Of a stretch of 64,000 nt of DNA, positions 1 through 8,259 are shown one piece after another; the stretch's first letter is position 1; each line of letters begins with the position of its first letter. Origin of the DNA: Pantoea eucalypti (lineage in GTDB: Bacteria > Pseudomonadota > Gammaproteobacteria > Enterobacterales > Enterobacteriaceae); assembly GCF_009646115.1 (NCBI RefSeq), contig NZ_CP045720.1, forward strand, positions 248,001-312,000, read 5' to 3'. The position numbers and the translations under genes are program-made. The notes beneath the pieces were generated by a model. The model had not been told where the DNA came from. It searched no databases and was given only the letters and a program-made list of their open reading frames with translations.

Positions 1-723
1 GTGAAAGATGACTGAGATGATCTCCAGCGACTGATTAAAAAACGGATTATTGGCGGCGGATAAAATCAGCGAATGCATCTGACGGTCCAGCGCAGCAAAG
101 TGGCGATAGTTGCTGGCGATGGTGTCGCGCATGGATCGGTGACGATCCAGCAGATCCCGCGCCTGCATCCAGCGCTCATCGCTGGCGGGCAGATTCAGGA
201 AGCGGCTCAGGGCGTGGGTTTCCAGCATCTCGCGCAGTTCAAACAGCTTCTCGGCATAATCCTGAGTGAATTTTTTCATGCGCCACTGACCGCGTCTCAC
301 CGGCTCCAGCAGGTCATAGCGCATAAAGCGCAGCAGAAATTCGCGCACCACAACCGGACTGACTTTCACCTGCTGCGCCAGTTGCAGCTCGCTGAAGGTG
401 TCGCCGGGCACCAGCTGCCGCTGATTGATCATATTAAAAAACATCTGCTCAAAGTGACTGGCCTGCTGCTCAATCGGCGGCGTTAAGGCGCTAAAACTGT
501 CCTCTTCGCGGGGATCACGCACGATAACGTAGGTTTGATCCACTTTATCCAGCACGCCGCACTGATGCAGATAGTGCAGGGTATGTCGCACCGTGGTCCG
601 GCTGATATTGAACATCTCCGCCAGCGCCGCCTGCGGTGGCAGGGGCGAACGAATATGTCGCTGAGCGATACTCTCCAGCATCTGGTTGATGACGTTCTGG
701 CGCAAATTCTGGCTGCGGCTCAT
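1..723 (-). CDS. lgoR: LgoR-like GntR-family regulator (C-terminus cut by window edge)
   Basis: DNA-binding regulator expected to control L-galactonate use. The ATG is the complement of 721-723 and 241 codons run unbroken to base 1, so the last part of the protein lies outside the window (E. coli LgoR/YjjM, as I recall it, is about 304 residues). The sequence closely follows LgoR: it opens MSRSQNLRQNVINQ and has one GntR-type winged helix at about residues 5-65 (RTTVRH recognition region), then a second winged-helix-like stretch at about 90-140 (VSPVVVREFL), then the start of an FCD ligand domain (ELREMLETHAL). It is divergent from lgoD, and a perfect 22-base palindrome sits 11 bases upstream of its start codon. 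The identity is firm because both neighbours match the E. coli lgoR-lgoD pair. Confidence 0.85.
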   Translation of the reverse strand, partial: MSRSQNLRQNVINQMLESIAQRHIRSPLPPQAALAEMFNISRTTVRHTLHYLHQCGVLDKVDQTYVIVRDPREEDSFSALTPPIEQQASHFEQMFFNMINQRQLVPGDTFSELQLAQQVKVSPVVVREFLLRFMRYDLLEPVRRGQWRMKKFTQDYAEKLFELREMLETHALSRFLNLPASDERWMQARDLLDRHRSMRDTIASNYRHFAALDRQMHSLILSAANNPFFNQSLEIISVIFH

Positions 724-733
724 CTGACTCTCC

Positions 734-755
734 GGTTTTTAATGCATTAAAAACC
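734..755. promoter_or_regulatory. Perfect 22-base palindrome, candidate LgoR operator
   Basis: Bases 734-744 (GGTTTTTAATG) are followed directly by their exact reverse complement at 745-755. The site lies in the 137-base lgoR/lgoD divergent gap, just upstream of lgoR. A dimeric GntR-family repressor would be expected to bind such a symmetric site and could control both genes. Position and symmetry are seen directly; binding by LgoR is inferred. Confidence 0.6.
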
Positions 756-860
756 ATTCAAAGCCCAAAAAAATCGCCGTGCTTCACACTTCCCGTAAAC
801 GAACGCTGCGCATCAGGCAGGATTCGCCGTAACTGCCTGCAGGACAACCGGAGAATCACC

Positions 861-1889
861 ATGACAACAATGAAAGCACTGGTCATCGCTGAACCACGTA
901 AGATGGTCTGGGCCACCCGCGACACCCCCACGCCTGCCGCTGGCGAGGCGCTGATTAAAATTCTCACCGCCGGAATCTGCGGCACGGATATCCACGCCTG
1001 GTCCGGCAATCAGCCGTTCTTCAGCTATCCACGGGTGCTGGGCCATGAAATCTGTGCGGAAGTGGTGGCGCTGGGTAGTGGCGCCGAGGGCTTTCAGGCA
1101 GGCCAGCGGGTGGCGTTAATGCCCTACATCTCCTGTCTGCGCTGCGACGCCTGCCAGAGTGGCAAGACCAACTGCTGTGAACAGATCTCGGTGATAGGCG
1201 TGCATCAGGATGGCGGTTTCTGCGACTACTTAAGCGTGCCGGTCAGCACGTTGCTGGCGGTGGATGAGGTGGCCCCGGAAGCGGCCGCGCTGATTGAGCC
1301 CTTTGCCATCAGCGCCCATGCGGTGCGTCGTGCAGGCATTGTGGCGGATGAGCAGGTTCTGGTGGTGGGTGCCGGACCGATTGGGCTGGGTGTCGCCGCC
1401 ATTGCCGCCGCCAGTGGCGCGCAGGTCGTGGTGGCGGACACCAGCGAATTCCGTCGCCAGCATGTCGCTGATCAGCTGGGTCTGGCGGCACTGAATCCGG
1501 CGGATGAGGCGTTTTACAGCGCGCTACGGGATCAGTTTGGTGGTCGTCTGGCGCTGAAAGTGATCGACGCCACCGGCAGCCCGGCGGCGATGAACAATGC
1601 GGTTAACCTGATGCGACACGGCGGCACAATCGTCTATGTCGGCCTGCACAAAGGCGATCTGGTTATCCCTGACAGTGAATTCCACAAAAAAGAGACCACG
1701 CTGATGGGCAGCCGCAATGCCACCCGCGAAGATTTTGATCGGGTAAGTGCACTGATGGCCAGCGGCCAGCTGCGTGCTGAAATGATGCTGAATCATCACC
1801 TGGCTTTCTCCACGCTGGATGAAACCTTTGAGTCGCAAGTCATCAATAATCGCGAACTGATCAAAGGCGTGATTCACTTCGACCGCTAA
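861..1889 (+). CDS. lgoD: L-galactonate-5-dehydrogenase (zinc-dependent alcohol dehydrogenase family)
   Basis: Cytoplasmic NAD(P)-dependent oxidation of L-galactonate to D-tagaturonate, which feeds the hexuronate pathway. The protein has 342 residues, the usual length for medium-chain zinc dehydrogenases. Catalytic-zinc ligands are visible at Cys40 (GICGTD) and His62-Glu63 (GHE). The structural-zinc cysteines are 91, 94, 97 and 105 in the CX2CX2CX7C pattern. A GAGPIG nucleotide-binding loop lies near residue 172. The stretch GTDIHAW-GNQPFFSYPRVLG matches my memory of E. coli LgoD (YjjN). A GGAG lies about 8 bases before the ATG. The gene is divergent from lgoR, with the candidate operator between them. 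No galactonate transporter is adjacent, although an MFS sugar-acid carrier lies at 12039. Confidence 0.9.
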   Translation: MTTMKALVIAEPRKMVWATRDTPTPAAGEALIKILTAGICGTDIHAWSGNQPFFSYPRVLGHEICAEVVALGSGAEGFQAGQRVALMPYISCLRCDACQSGKTNCCEQISVIGVHQDGGFCDYLSVPVSTLLAVDEVAPEAAALIEPFAISAHAVRRAGIVADEQVLVVGAGPIGLGVAAIAAASGAQVVVADTSEFRRQHVADQLGLAALNPADEAFYSALRDQFGGRLALKVIDATGSPAAMNNAVNLMRHGGTIVYVGLHKGDLVIPDSEFHKKETTLMGSRNATREDFDRVSALMASGQLRAEMMLNHHLAFSTLDETFESQVINNRELIKGVIHFDR

Positions 1890-1898
1890 CGCGGCGTT

Positions 1899-2819
1899 TC
1901 AGGGCGCGGTGAGGGTTTCAAAGAAGTGCGCCCGCACCGCGTCGGCATCCACGCCGAGCGCGATACGCTGGGCGGGCAGACCGGCAAAGGGATCATTGCG
2001 CGACGCCAGTGCGCCGAGCTTACGCACAGTCTGACCGCAGGCGATGCCCTCGGTGATGACCCGCAGCGGACTTTCAGTGAGGGTAAAGGCCTGCGGCAGT
2101 GTCAGCCACGCCACTGCCAGGGTATCGTGCAGCGCCATACCGGCAAAACCCTCCTTTGCCAGGCTGTAAGCCAGATAAGGACGACAGATAGCGCTCAGCA
2201 CCGGCTGGTTCAGACGCTGAACCTCATCACTGCTGATTAACACCTTGTGCGTGACATCCAGCGGGATGACCACCACGTTCAGTGCCGAGGCGAGCACCTG
2301 ATCGGCGGCATGCGGATCTTTCCAGATATTAAATTCGCTGAAGGGCGTCACGTTGCCGCTGTGGCCATCGGTGCCAAACGCGCCGCCCATGATCACCAGC
2401 TCTTTCACCAGCGGAATAATATCCGGCGCCTGATTAATGGCCGTGGCGATGTTGGTCAGCGGACCAATCGCCACCAAGGTGATCTGATGCGGCTGCGCCC
2501 GCACGCTGTCGATAATAAACTGCACCGCGCCTGGCGCCTCATCGCTGCAGGTGTTATCAAACGCATCGCCCAGTCCATCTTCACCGTGCAGCCGGGCGGG
2601 CGCAGAGGGCGCCAGCGCCAGCGGCCGTGAACAGCCGCGATAGACCTCCGCATTAATCGCCATTTTGTCGCAGAACAGCCGGGCATTTTTCACCGCCTGC
2701 CCCACCGCCACGTTGCCAGACACCGTGGTAATTCCCAGCAGATGCTGCGTCCGCGCCGCATAAGCCAGTGCAAAGGCATCATCCACGCCGATATCAGTAT
2801 CAAAAATCAGGGTACGCAT
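1899..2819 (-). CDS. Inosine-uridine-preferring nucleoside hydrolase family protein
   Basis: Hydrolyses the N-glycosidic bond of nucleosides, releasing base and ribose in the cytoplasm. The protein has 306 residues, typical of RihA/B/C. The N-terminal calcium-binding motif reads DTDIGVDDA at residues 7-15, with Ile in place of the common Pro; the remaining aspartates are present. Other family hallmarks are VAIGPLTNIA, VIMGGAF, EFNIWKDP, LDVTHKVL and a late HDTLAVAW histidine-aspartate. It is convergent with lgoD (9-base gap) and divergent from the riboswitch-controlled crcB. I cannot assign it to RihA, RihB or RihC, so no symbol is given. Confidence 0.88.
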   Translation of the reverse strand: MRTLIFDTDIGVDDAFALAYAARTQHLLGITTVSGNVAVGQAVKNARLFCDKMAINAEVYRGCSRPLALAPSAPARLHGEDGLGDAFDNTCSDEAPGAVQFIIDSVRAQPHQITLVAIGPLTNIATAINQAPDIIPLVKELVIMGGAFGTDGHSGNVTPFSEFNIWKDPHAADQVLASALNVVVIPLDVTHKVLISSDEVQRLNQPVLSAICRPYLAYSLAKEGFAGMALHDTLAVAWLTLPQAFTLTESPLRVITEGIACGQTVRKLGALASRNDPFAGLPAQRIALGVDADAVRAHFFETLTAP

Positions 2820-2905
2820 AGGCTCTCCGCAACAGGCTGTTAACTCTCAGCATTACCCCGCCAGCGGGCAGGGCGTCAAGCGATTCATCCGCCATGCGCA
2901 CAGGC

Positions 2906-2934
2906 TTGCCAGCCTGAAACGGGCGTCGTATTAT
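2906..2934 (+). promoter_or_regulatory. Sigma70-type promoter for the crcB transcript
   Basis: A TTGCCA element at 2906-2911 and a TATTAT element at 2929-2934 are separated by exactly 17 bases. Transcription would start near 2941, just before the fluoride aptamer at 2946, which is the expected arrangement for a riboswitch leader. Seen in sequence; activity is inferred. Confidence 0.65.
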
Positions 2935-2945
2935 CACCGGCTCAA

Positions 2946-3042
2946 GGTGATGGCGTGCCACCTTTCCCAACCGCCGGTGGGCTTTACACCGGCTGATGAC
3001 GCCTGACACTCAATCCTTTCGCGGGAGCTGAGGTGTCAGGCG
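2946..3042 (+). ncRNA. Fluoride riboswitch (crcB motif) with overlapping switching hairpin
   Basis: The aptamer spans 2946-3004. GGTG (2946-2949) can pair with CACC (2959-2962), leaving the conserved ATG joint. GGCGT (2952-2956) can pair with ACGCC (2999-3003). A CCGGTG/CACCGG hairpin fills the middle (2974-2979 with 2987-2992), followed by the hallmark CTGATGACGCCT. The last strand is reused: CGCCTGACAC (3000-3009) is perfectly complementary to 3033-3042, forming an alternative hairpin that cannot coexist with the aptamer stem. Fluoride binding would therefore block that hairpin and allow crcB expression. No strong T-run follows the hairpin, so the exact off mechanism (termination or other) is uncertain. 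Confidence 0.88.
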
Positions 3043-3101
3043 CAGTTTATCTCTGCCTTTCCCCCCTCAGCCCGGCATTACTCTGTTATCAGGAGCAACA
3101 C

Positions 3102-3479
3102 ATGTTTAAACCGTTACTGGCTGTGATGATCGGCGGCTCTGCCGGCTGTGTACTGCGCTGGCTGTTCTCGATGCGTTTTAATGCGCTCTTTCCTAATCTG
3201 CCGCCCGGCACGCTGCTGGTGAATCTGATCGGCGGGCTGGTGATCGGCGGCGCAATGGCCTGGTTTGTGCGCCATCCCGACGTGGACCCGATCTGGAAAC
3301 TGCTGATCGTCACCGGACTCTGTGGCGGCCTGACAACATTCTCCTCGTTTACTGCGGAATTAATGGGTCTGCTTCAGACCGGAAAATATATGTGGGCGAT
3401 GGCCAGCGCGCTGGTGCATGTGATTGGCTCACTGCTGATGGCGTTTGCGGGTTTTGCGCTGGTCACGCTGCTGGGCTGA
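3102..3479 (+). CDS. crcB: Fluoride-exporting channel CrcB (Fluc)
   Basis: Inner-membrane dual-topology dimeric channel that lets fluoride leave the cell. The protein has 125 residues with four hydrophobic segments, close to E. coli CrcB in length. Family signatures are LLVNLIGG, the asparagine-bearing second helix, GLCGGLTTFSSF in helix 3, and a GS-rich last helix. I chose ATG 3102 because AGGAG lies 6 bases upstream and it matches the E. coli start; an in-frame ATG at 3033 falls inside the riboswitch switching hairpin and is rejected. The fluoride riboswitch directly upstream gives independent support for function. Confidence 0.95.
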   Translation: MFKPLLAVMIGGSAGCVLRWLFSMRFNALFPNLPPGTLLVNLIGGLVIGGAMAWFVRHPDVDPIWKLLIVTGLCGGLTTFSSFTAELMGLLQTGKYMWAMASALVHVIGSLLMAFAGFALVTLLG

Positions 3480-3533
3480 TCTGGCTAATCGGCGCTTGTC
3501 TTAACGCTTAAGAGGTAGATACTGTTTCAGGTT

Positions 3534-3562
3534 TTACGCCCGCATGGCTATTGCGGGCGTAA
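3534..3562 (+). other. Hairpin between crcB and the isomerase gene
   Basis: An 11-base arm at 3534-3544 (TTACGCCCGCA) is perfectly repeated in reverse complement at 3552-3562 around a 7-base loop. No T-run follows on either strand. It may be a weak or Rho-assisted terminator for crcB, or a leader structure for the next gene, whose start is 45 bases downstream. Confidence 0.4.
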
Positions 3563-3606
3563 CGCTGAACGTCACCGATTATTCCGGACGATTAAGGAGC
3601 CGAGCC

Positions 3607-4422
3607 ATGCGAACCAATCCTACCTTCCTTAACCTGGTGTTGTTAAACGGTGAACCCGACCAGAAACTGCAGGCGGCGCGCGACGCCGGTTTTGATCAGG
3701 TCGAGATCTGGCGCGAGGATGTTGACGCATACGAGGGCGGTGCGGCAGCACTGGCTGAGATCAGCGCACTGAAGGGACCTGGCTTTACTAATCTGCAGGT
3801 GCTGCGCGATTTTACCGGCGCACCGGGTGCGCTACGGTGCCAGAAGCGCGAAGAGCTGCGCCAGTTTATACAGATTGCCCGGACGCTGGGCTGCGACACG
3901 ATTCAGGCACCGGCCAGCACCCGTGAAGATTGCTGCGCCGACCAGATTGATGATGACCTGCGCTGGATGGCCTCTGAAGCTGCACGCTACAACATGCGCA
4001 TTATGTATGAGCCGATGGCCTGGTGCAGCGTGGACAATACGCTGCCGCTGGCGTGGCAGCGATTGCAGCGGCTCGATCAGCCCAATATCGGGCTGGTGGT
4101 GGATCTTTTCCATATCTGCGCACTGGGCGGTGACGCCTCGCAGCTGGACGGCATTCCTGCCGACCGTATTTATGAAGTGCAGCTGTGTGATATGGCCGCG
4201 GTTCCCGCGCAGGATAAGCAGAGCCTGATGGCGATGGCAAAACACCATCGTCAGTTGCCCGGCGATGGCATTATTGATGTTGAACGCTTCGTCGATAAGC
4301 TGAAAAGTGCGGGCTATCAGGGGCCGGTGGGCATCGAAGTCTTTAATGATACGCTGAAACGCCTGCCGCCCGACGTCGCAGCACGTCATGCCTGGCAGGC
4401 GTTAAACCGCTACTGGGGTTAA
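3607..4422 (+). CDS. Sugar phosphate isomerase/epimerase family protein (AP endonuclease 2 TIM barrel)
   Basis: Probable cytoplasmic metal-dependent isomerase or epimerase of the xylose-isomerase-like TIM-barrel superfamily; the substrate is unknown. The protein has 271 residues from ATG 3607, which has AGGAG about 8 bases upstream; a longer in-frame reading from 3544 runs through the hairpin and lacks a ribosome site. Metal-ligand candidates are the Glu in MYEPMAW, the Asp and His in VVDLFHI, and the Glu in GIEVFND near the C-terminus, the usual places in this fold. The C-terminal ends overlap the convergent esterase gene by 4 bases. No kinase, dehydrogenase or transporter is linked, so the pathway cannot be named. 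Confidence 0.75.
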   Translation: MRTNPTFLNLVLLNGEPDQKLQAARDAGFDQVEIWREDVDAYEGGAAALAEISALKGPGFTNLQVLRDFTGAPGALRCQKREELRQFIQIARTLGCDTIQAPASTREDCCADQIDDDLRWMASEAARYNMRIMYEPMAWCSVDNTLPLAWQRLQRLDQPNIGLVVDLFHICALGGDASQLDGIPADRIYEVQLCDMAAVPAQDKQSLMAMAKHHRQLPGDGIIDVERFVDKLKSAGYQGPVGIEVFNDTLKRLPPDVAARHAWQALNRYWG

Positions 4423-5027
4423 TCCTGTAAACACTGGCCGATAAATCCGGCGGCGTGCATAGCACCCTGAGCGGAAATAGTGTGGCCGGTGGCGGGTTCA
4501 AAGCGCGCGTCGACCGGCACCAGTGCGGCCCGGAGTCGTGCTGCGGCAGATTCGCTCTCCTGCCACGGGATCACCTCATCGGCCTGACCGTGAATCAGCA
4601 GCGCGGGCACATGAGCCTGCGGGGTTAATTCACCGTCAACCGCCAGACGCCCGGAAAAGGCGACCACGCCAGCCAGCGGATAACGGCCTGACGCCAGGGC
4701 ATCCAGTGCCATGATCGACCCCTGCGAGAAGCCGACCAGCACCACATCCTGCCAGCGTTCCGCGAAGCCGTGCTGCGCGATAATCTCGCTAAGGGTTGCA
4801 TCAAATGCCGCCCGCGCTGCCCGAACACGGGCAGGCCTGTTCTCAGGTGTGATGTCCGCCAGGCTGAACCACTGCCAGCCAAAACCACCGGGAAAACGTT
4901 CAGGCGCATTGGGAGAGGCAAAAATCACATCCGGCAACAGCGTCGCCCAGTGACGGCCAATCGGTGCCAGATCGTCGCCGTTACTGCCCACGCCATGCAG
5001 AAAAATTACCAGTGCTTTTGCCATCAT
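4419..5027 (-). CDS. Phospholipase/carboxylesterase-type alpha/beta hydrolase
   Basis: Small cytoplasmic serine hydrolase of 202 residues in the carboxylesterase / dienelactone-hydrolase-like group, resembling E. coli YpfH in arrangement. The catalytic triad is readable: Ser101 in GFSQGS, Asp150 in HGQADEVIP and His182 in TGHTIS. The oxyanion-hole region is LHGVGSNG at residues 10-17. No signal peptide is visible. The start has two adjacent Met codons, so it may be one residue shorter. It overlaps the convergent isomerase gene by 4 bases, and a same-strand glutathione transferase gene lies 20 bases upstream of its start, so the two may be cotranscribed. Substrate unknown. Confidence 0.82.
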   Translation of the reverse strand: MMAKALVIFLHGVGSNGDDLAPIGRHWATLLPDVIFASPNAPERFPGGFGWQWFSLADITPENRPARVRAARAAFDATLSEIIAQHGFAERWQDVVLVGFSQGSIMALDALASGRYPLAGVVAFSGRLAVDGELTPQAHVPALLIHGQADEVIPWQESESAAARLRAALVPVDARFEPATGHTISAQGAMHAAGFIGQCLQD

Positions 5028-5047
5028 TGCTCCTTTAGCTTATGCCC

Positions 5048-5989
5048 TTACAAATTGTATTCACTCATATCCGGGCCAGCCGGAACAATCCCGTTCGGAT
5101 TCAGCGCCTTGATCGAGTAATAACCCTGTTTGATGTGATCGATACTGACCGTCTCACGTACGCCGGAGACCGATAACATGCTCTTAAGATAGCGATTCAG
5201 CAGCGTATAGTCGCGTATCCGGCGCAGGTTGCATTTGAACAGGCCATGGTAGGCGGCGTCAAAGCGAATCAGCGTCACGAACAGGCGAATATCGGATTCA
5301 GTCAGCCGTTCTCCCAGCAGGAAGGTGCGACCATCGCTGAGCAGGGCTTCCAGTTCATCGAGCTGGCTAAAGACGTCATTAAATGCCTGCTGATAGCTGA
5401 GGGCGGTGGTGGCGAAGCCAGCACGATAAACACCGTTATTCAGGCGCGGATAGAGATTCTCATTCAGCGCGTCAATCTCCTGGCGCAGCGCGGCGGGATA
5501 GAGATCGATGCGGTTATCGGCCAGATCGCCAAAGCCGCTGTTGAACATGCGCACAATGTCAGCGGACTCATTATTGACGATGGTGCCGGTCTTCTTGTCC
5601 CACAGCACCGGCACGGTGGCGCGGCCGGTGTAATCGGGCGCGACACGGGTATAGATTTCATGCAGATATTGCGCGTTATTCAGCGGGTCCTGCTGTGCGC
5701 CGGGAAACGTGCCGAAGCGCCAGCCCTGAGCCCCGAGCTGCGGCTCAACCACCGTGACACTAATCATTGACTCCAGCCCTTTGAGTTTGCGGGCCATCAG
5801 CGCACGTGACGCCCACGGGCAGATCAGCGCCACATAGAGGTGGTAACGATCCGGTTCGGCGGCGAATTCAGTCGAGCCATCGCTACTGATAAAGTGCCGG
5901 AAACCGGATGTCTGGCGAACAAATCCGCCCTGTTTATCGGTAGCCTGCACCGGATGCCAGTCACTACTCCATTTGCCTTCTACTAACAT
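5048..5989 (-). CDS. Xi-class glutathione S-transferase (glutathionyl-hydroquinone reductase family)
   Basis: Reduces glutathionyl-hydroquinones or quinone adducts using glutathione in the cytoplasm. The protein has 313 residues, the usual size of the YqjG/Xi class. The catalytic cysteine is Cys57 in the class-defining CPWA motif, preceded by RYHLYVALI. TVPVLWDKK and NNESADIVRMFN form the glutathione-binding thioredoxin half, and LTESDIRLFVTLIRFD with an FKCN patch marks the helical half. It is similar to but clearly diverged from E. coli YqjG, so it may be a second paralogue; I leave the symbol empty. A LysR regulator gene on the same strand ends about 100 bases upstream. Confidence 0.9.
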   Translation of the reverse strand: MLVEGKWSSDWHPVQATDKQGGFVRQTSGFRHFISSDGSTEFAAEPDRYHLYVALICPWASRALMARKLKGLESMISVTVVEPQLGAQGWRFGTFPGAQQDPLNNAQYLHEIYTRVAPDYTGRATVPVLWDKKTGTIVNNESADIVRMFNSGFGDLADNRIDLYPAALRQEIDALNENLYPRLNNGVYRAGFATTALSYQQAFNDVFSQLDELEALLSDGRTFLLGERLTESDIRLFVTLIRFDAAYHGLFKCNLRRIRDYTLLNRYLKSMLSVSGVRETVSIDHIKQGYYSIKALNPNGIVPAGPDMSEYNL

Positions 5990-6087
5990 CGCGCAACTCC
6001 TCTGTGGTGAGAGAAGTAGCTTAACTGATGACTAAACGACTGATAATCGGGTCTGTAAGACAATGATTTCTTCCAATATGGAAGAAA

Positions 6088-6993
6088 TCACGCCAGTGGA
6101 GCGTGCGTGAAGTGCGTCACCAGGAAGTCGATGAGCAGGCGTGCCCGATGTGGCAGATGACGGGCCGGCGGATAAACCGCAAACAAGCCTAGCGGTGGCG
6201 TCTCAAAGTTTTCCAGCAGCCGGACAATCTCCCCACGTTGCAACGCCGGGGCCGCAATAAAACCGGGCAAACGCGCAATGCCCAGACCGGCGATGGTGGC
6301 CTGCAGACAGGCTTCAGTATTGGCGAAGCGCAAACGTCCACGCACCGGCACGGTCACAATTTCACTGCTGCCGTCCCCGCTGGTAAACGGCCAGTGCCAG
6401 GGATCGCGAAAATTGGTGTCGATAATGCACTGATGCTGTGCCATGTCACGCCAGTGCTGCGGCGTGCCGAACTGCTCCAGATAGACCGGTGATGCGGCGA
6501 TACGCACATGTACTTCGCTCAGCTTGCGCGCCACCAGGCTGCTGTCGCTGAGCGTGCCGATGCGGATCGCCATATCAAAACCTTCATCGACGATGTTCAC
6601 GGCCCGGTCTGAAAAGCTGACATCCAGCTCAATCAACGGATAGCGGCGGGCAAACGCCACCAGCACCTGAGACAATACCGCCGTGCCAAAGGAGCCGGGT
6701 GCGCTGATTTTCAGCCTGCCGGTGGGCGTCGTCGCACTTTCACGCACGCTGGCATCCAGCGCCTCAAAGGCATCGAGCAGATTCTTCACCCGCTCATAAT
6801 AGCTGCGTCCGACATCGGTGGGCGACAGCGCGCGCGTGCTGCGCTTAAACAGCTGCACGCCGAGCTGCTGCTCCAGCTTTGAAACCAGTTTTGATGCCTG
6901 ACTGCTGCTGGTGCCGAGACGCAACGCCGCGGCAGAAAAGCTGCCGGTTTCCAGCACCGTGACAAACATCCGGTCACAATCGAGTCGATCCAT
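6088..6993 (-). CDS. LysR-family transcriptional regulator
   Basis: Transcription factor of 301 residues with an N-terminal winged helix-turn-helix (residues about 5-62, with GSFSAAALRLGTSSSQASK and the LEQQLGVQLFKRSTR signature) and a periplasmic-binding-protein-like effector domain (RLKISAPGSFG onward). ATG 6993 is chosen because AGGA lies 7 bases upstream and the protein then begins at the usual LysR position; an in-frame start at 7056 would add an unlikely 21-residue leader. The subgroup looks like the CrgA/YafC type. It lies on the same strand as the glutathione transferase downstream and is divergent from the FemAB-like gene at 7135, so either could be its target. Confidence 0.88.
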   Translation of the reverse strand: MDRLDCDRMFVTVLETGSFSAAALRLGTSSSQASKLVSKLEQQLGVQLFKRSTRALSPTDVGRSYYERVKNLLDAFEALDASVRESATTPTGRLKISAPGSFGTAVLSQVLVAFARRYPLIELDVSFSDRAVNIVDEGFDMAIRIGTLSDSSLVARKLSEVHVRIAASPVYLEQFGTPQHWRDMAQHQCIIDTNFRDPWHWPFTSGDGSSEIVTVPVRGRLRFANTEACLQATIAGLGIARLPGFIAAPALQRGEIVRLLENFETPPLGLFAVYPPARHLPHRARLLIDFLVTHFTHAPLA

Positions 6994-7134
6994 GGCGAAG
7001 TCCTGAGGAGGTAAAGTCGCAGTATAGGGGCTGTGGCCAGGCGATGCAGCCTTCACTTTGCGTGCCTTAACCCTTTCGCTGGCGCGGAAAACCTGCTTGA
7101 CTGATTCTCTGCCCGACGTTCACTGGAGTATTTC

Positions 7135-8259
7135 ATGTCGCTGATTCACCTGACGTCACTGGCGGAGATTCCGGCCGCCGAGTGGGATGCGCTGTTGCCT
7201 GATGACCAGCCATTTTTGCGCCACGCCTTTCTGCTGACGCTGGAAGAGAGTGGCAGCGTACGGTTTGAGGCGGGCTGGCAGCCTGACCATCTGCTGTGGC
7301 GGGAAGAGGGCGTGACCCGCGCCGCGCTGCCGGGCTACCGTAAACGACATTCACAGGGCGAATATGTCTTTGATCATGCCTGGGCGGATGCCAGCCAGCG
7401 CGCCGGCATCCGCTACTACCCGAAATGGCTGGGCGCGATACCCTTCAGCCCGGTCACCGGTGCACGCCTGCTGGGAGAAGCCTCTGCCGCGTCTCAGCTG
7501 GTTTCAGCCCTGCCTGAAAGCCTGTTGCAGCAGGGCCTAAGCGGCGCGCACATCAACTTTACCGATGCACAGGCTAACGCGCTGCTGGCCGATCAGCCCG
7601 ACTGGCTCTTGCGGCTCGGTTGTCAGTATCACTGGCATAACCGTGGCTACCGTGATTTTCAGGATTTCCTGGACACGCTGATGTCGCGCAAGCGCAAACA
7701 GCTGCGTAAAGAGCGTGAACAGGTGGCGCAGAGCGGTTTTGTGTTTGACCGCTATCGCGGTGATGAGCTGCGCGAAGATCAGTGGGATTTTGTCTACACC
7801 TGTTACGCTAACACTTATGCGGTGCGCGGTCAGCGGCCCTATCTGACGCGCGACTTCTTCAGTCTGCTGGCGGAACGAATGCCGCAGAATATTGTGGTGG
7901 TGATCGCCCGCTTACAGCAGCAACCGGCGGCAATGGCTTTTTATCTGCGGGACAGCCACTCGCTCTATGGCCGCTACTGGGGCTGCCTGGCGGAGTTCGA
8001 CCGGCTGCACTTCGAAACCTGTTTCTATCAGGGAATGGATTTAGCCCTGGATGAAGGGCTGACGCGATTTGATGCGGGTGCGCAGGGCGAGCACAAGCTG
8101 GTGCGCGGCTTTGAGCCGCAGATTACCCACTCCTGGCACTATCTGCTGCATCCCGGCCTGCGCGATGCCGTGGCCGATTTTCTGGTGCAGGAGCGGGAAG
8201 GCGTGCGCGGCTGGGCGGAAGAAGCACGCGACGCCTTACCCTATCGACGCGGCGATTAA
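7135..8259 (+). CDS. FemAB-like / GNAT-fold protein (DUF482 family)
   Basis: Protein of 374 residues matching the DUF482 (peptidogalycan biosynthesis, FemAB-like) family, which carries a GNAT-type acyltransferase fold. Recognisable stretches are HAFLLTLEESGS near the N-terminus, YPKWLGAIPFSPVTG at about 100, SRKRKQLRKERE near 185, and RYWGCLAEFDRLHFETCFYQGM near 285, followed by FDAGAQGEHKL. The family is common in proteobacteria but lacks a well-established reaction. TGGAG lies about 8 bases before the ATG. No signal peptide is seen. Its 3' end overlaps the convergent ABC exporter gene by 4 bases. Confidence 0.8.
   Translation: MSLIHLTSLAEIPAAEWDALLPDDQPFLRHAFLLTLEESGSVRFEAGWQPDHLLWREEGVTRAALPGYRKRHSQGEYVFDHAWADASQRAGIRYYPKWLGAIPFSPVTGARLLGEASAASQLVSALPESLLQQGLSGAHINFTDAQANALLADQPDWLLRLGCQYHWHNRGYRDFQDFLDTLMSRKRKQLRKEREQVAQSGFVFDRYRGDELREDQWDFVYTCYANTYAVRGQRPYLTRDFFSLLAERMPQNIVVVIARLQQQPAAMAFYLRDSHSLYGRYWGCLAEFDRLHFETCFYQGMDLALDEGLTRFDAGAQGEHKLVRGFEPQITHSWHYLLHPGLRDAVADFLVQEREGVRGWAEEARDALPYRRGD

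Noticed and set aside
2800..3009. Minus-strand open frame over the crcB leader
   Set aside because: Covers the fluoride aptamer and promoter, and has no recognisable protein sequence.
3033..3101. Upstream in-frame start for crcB
   Set aside because: It lies inside the riboswitch switching hairpin and lacks a ribosome site; ATG 3102 has AGGAG and matches the family start.
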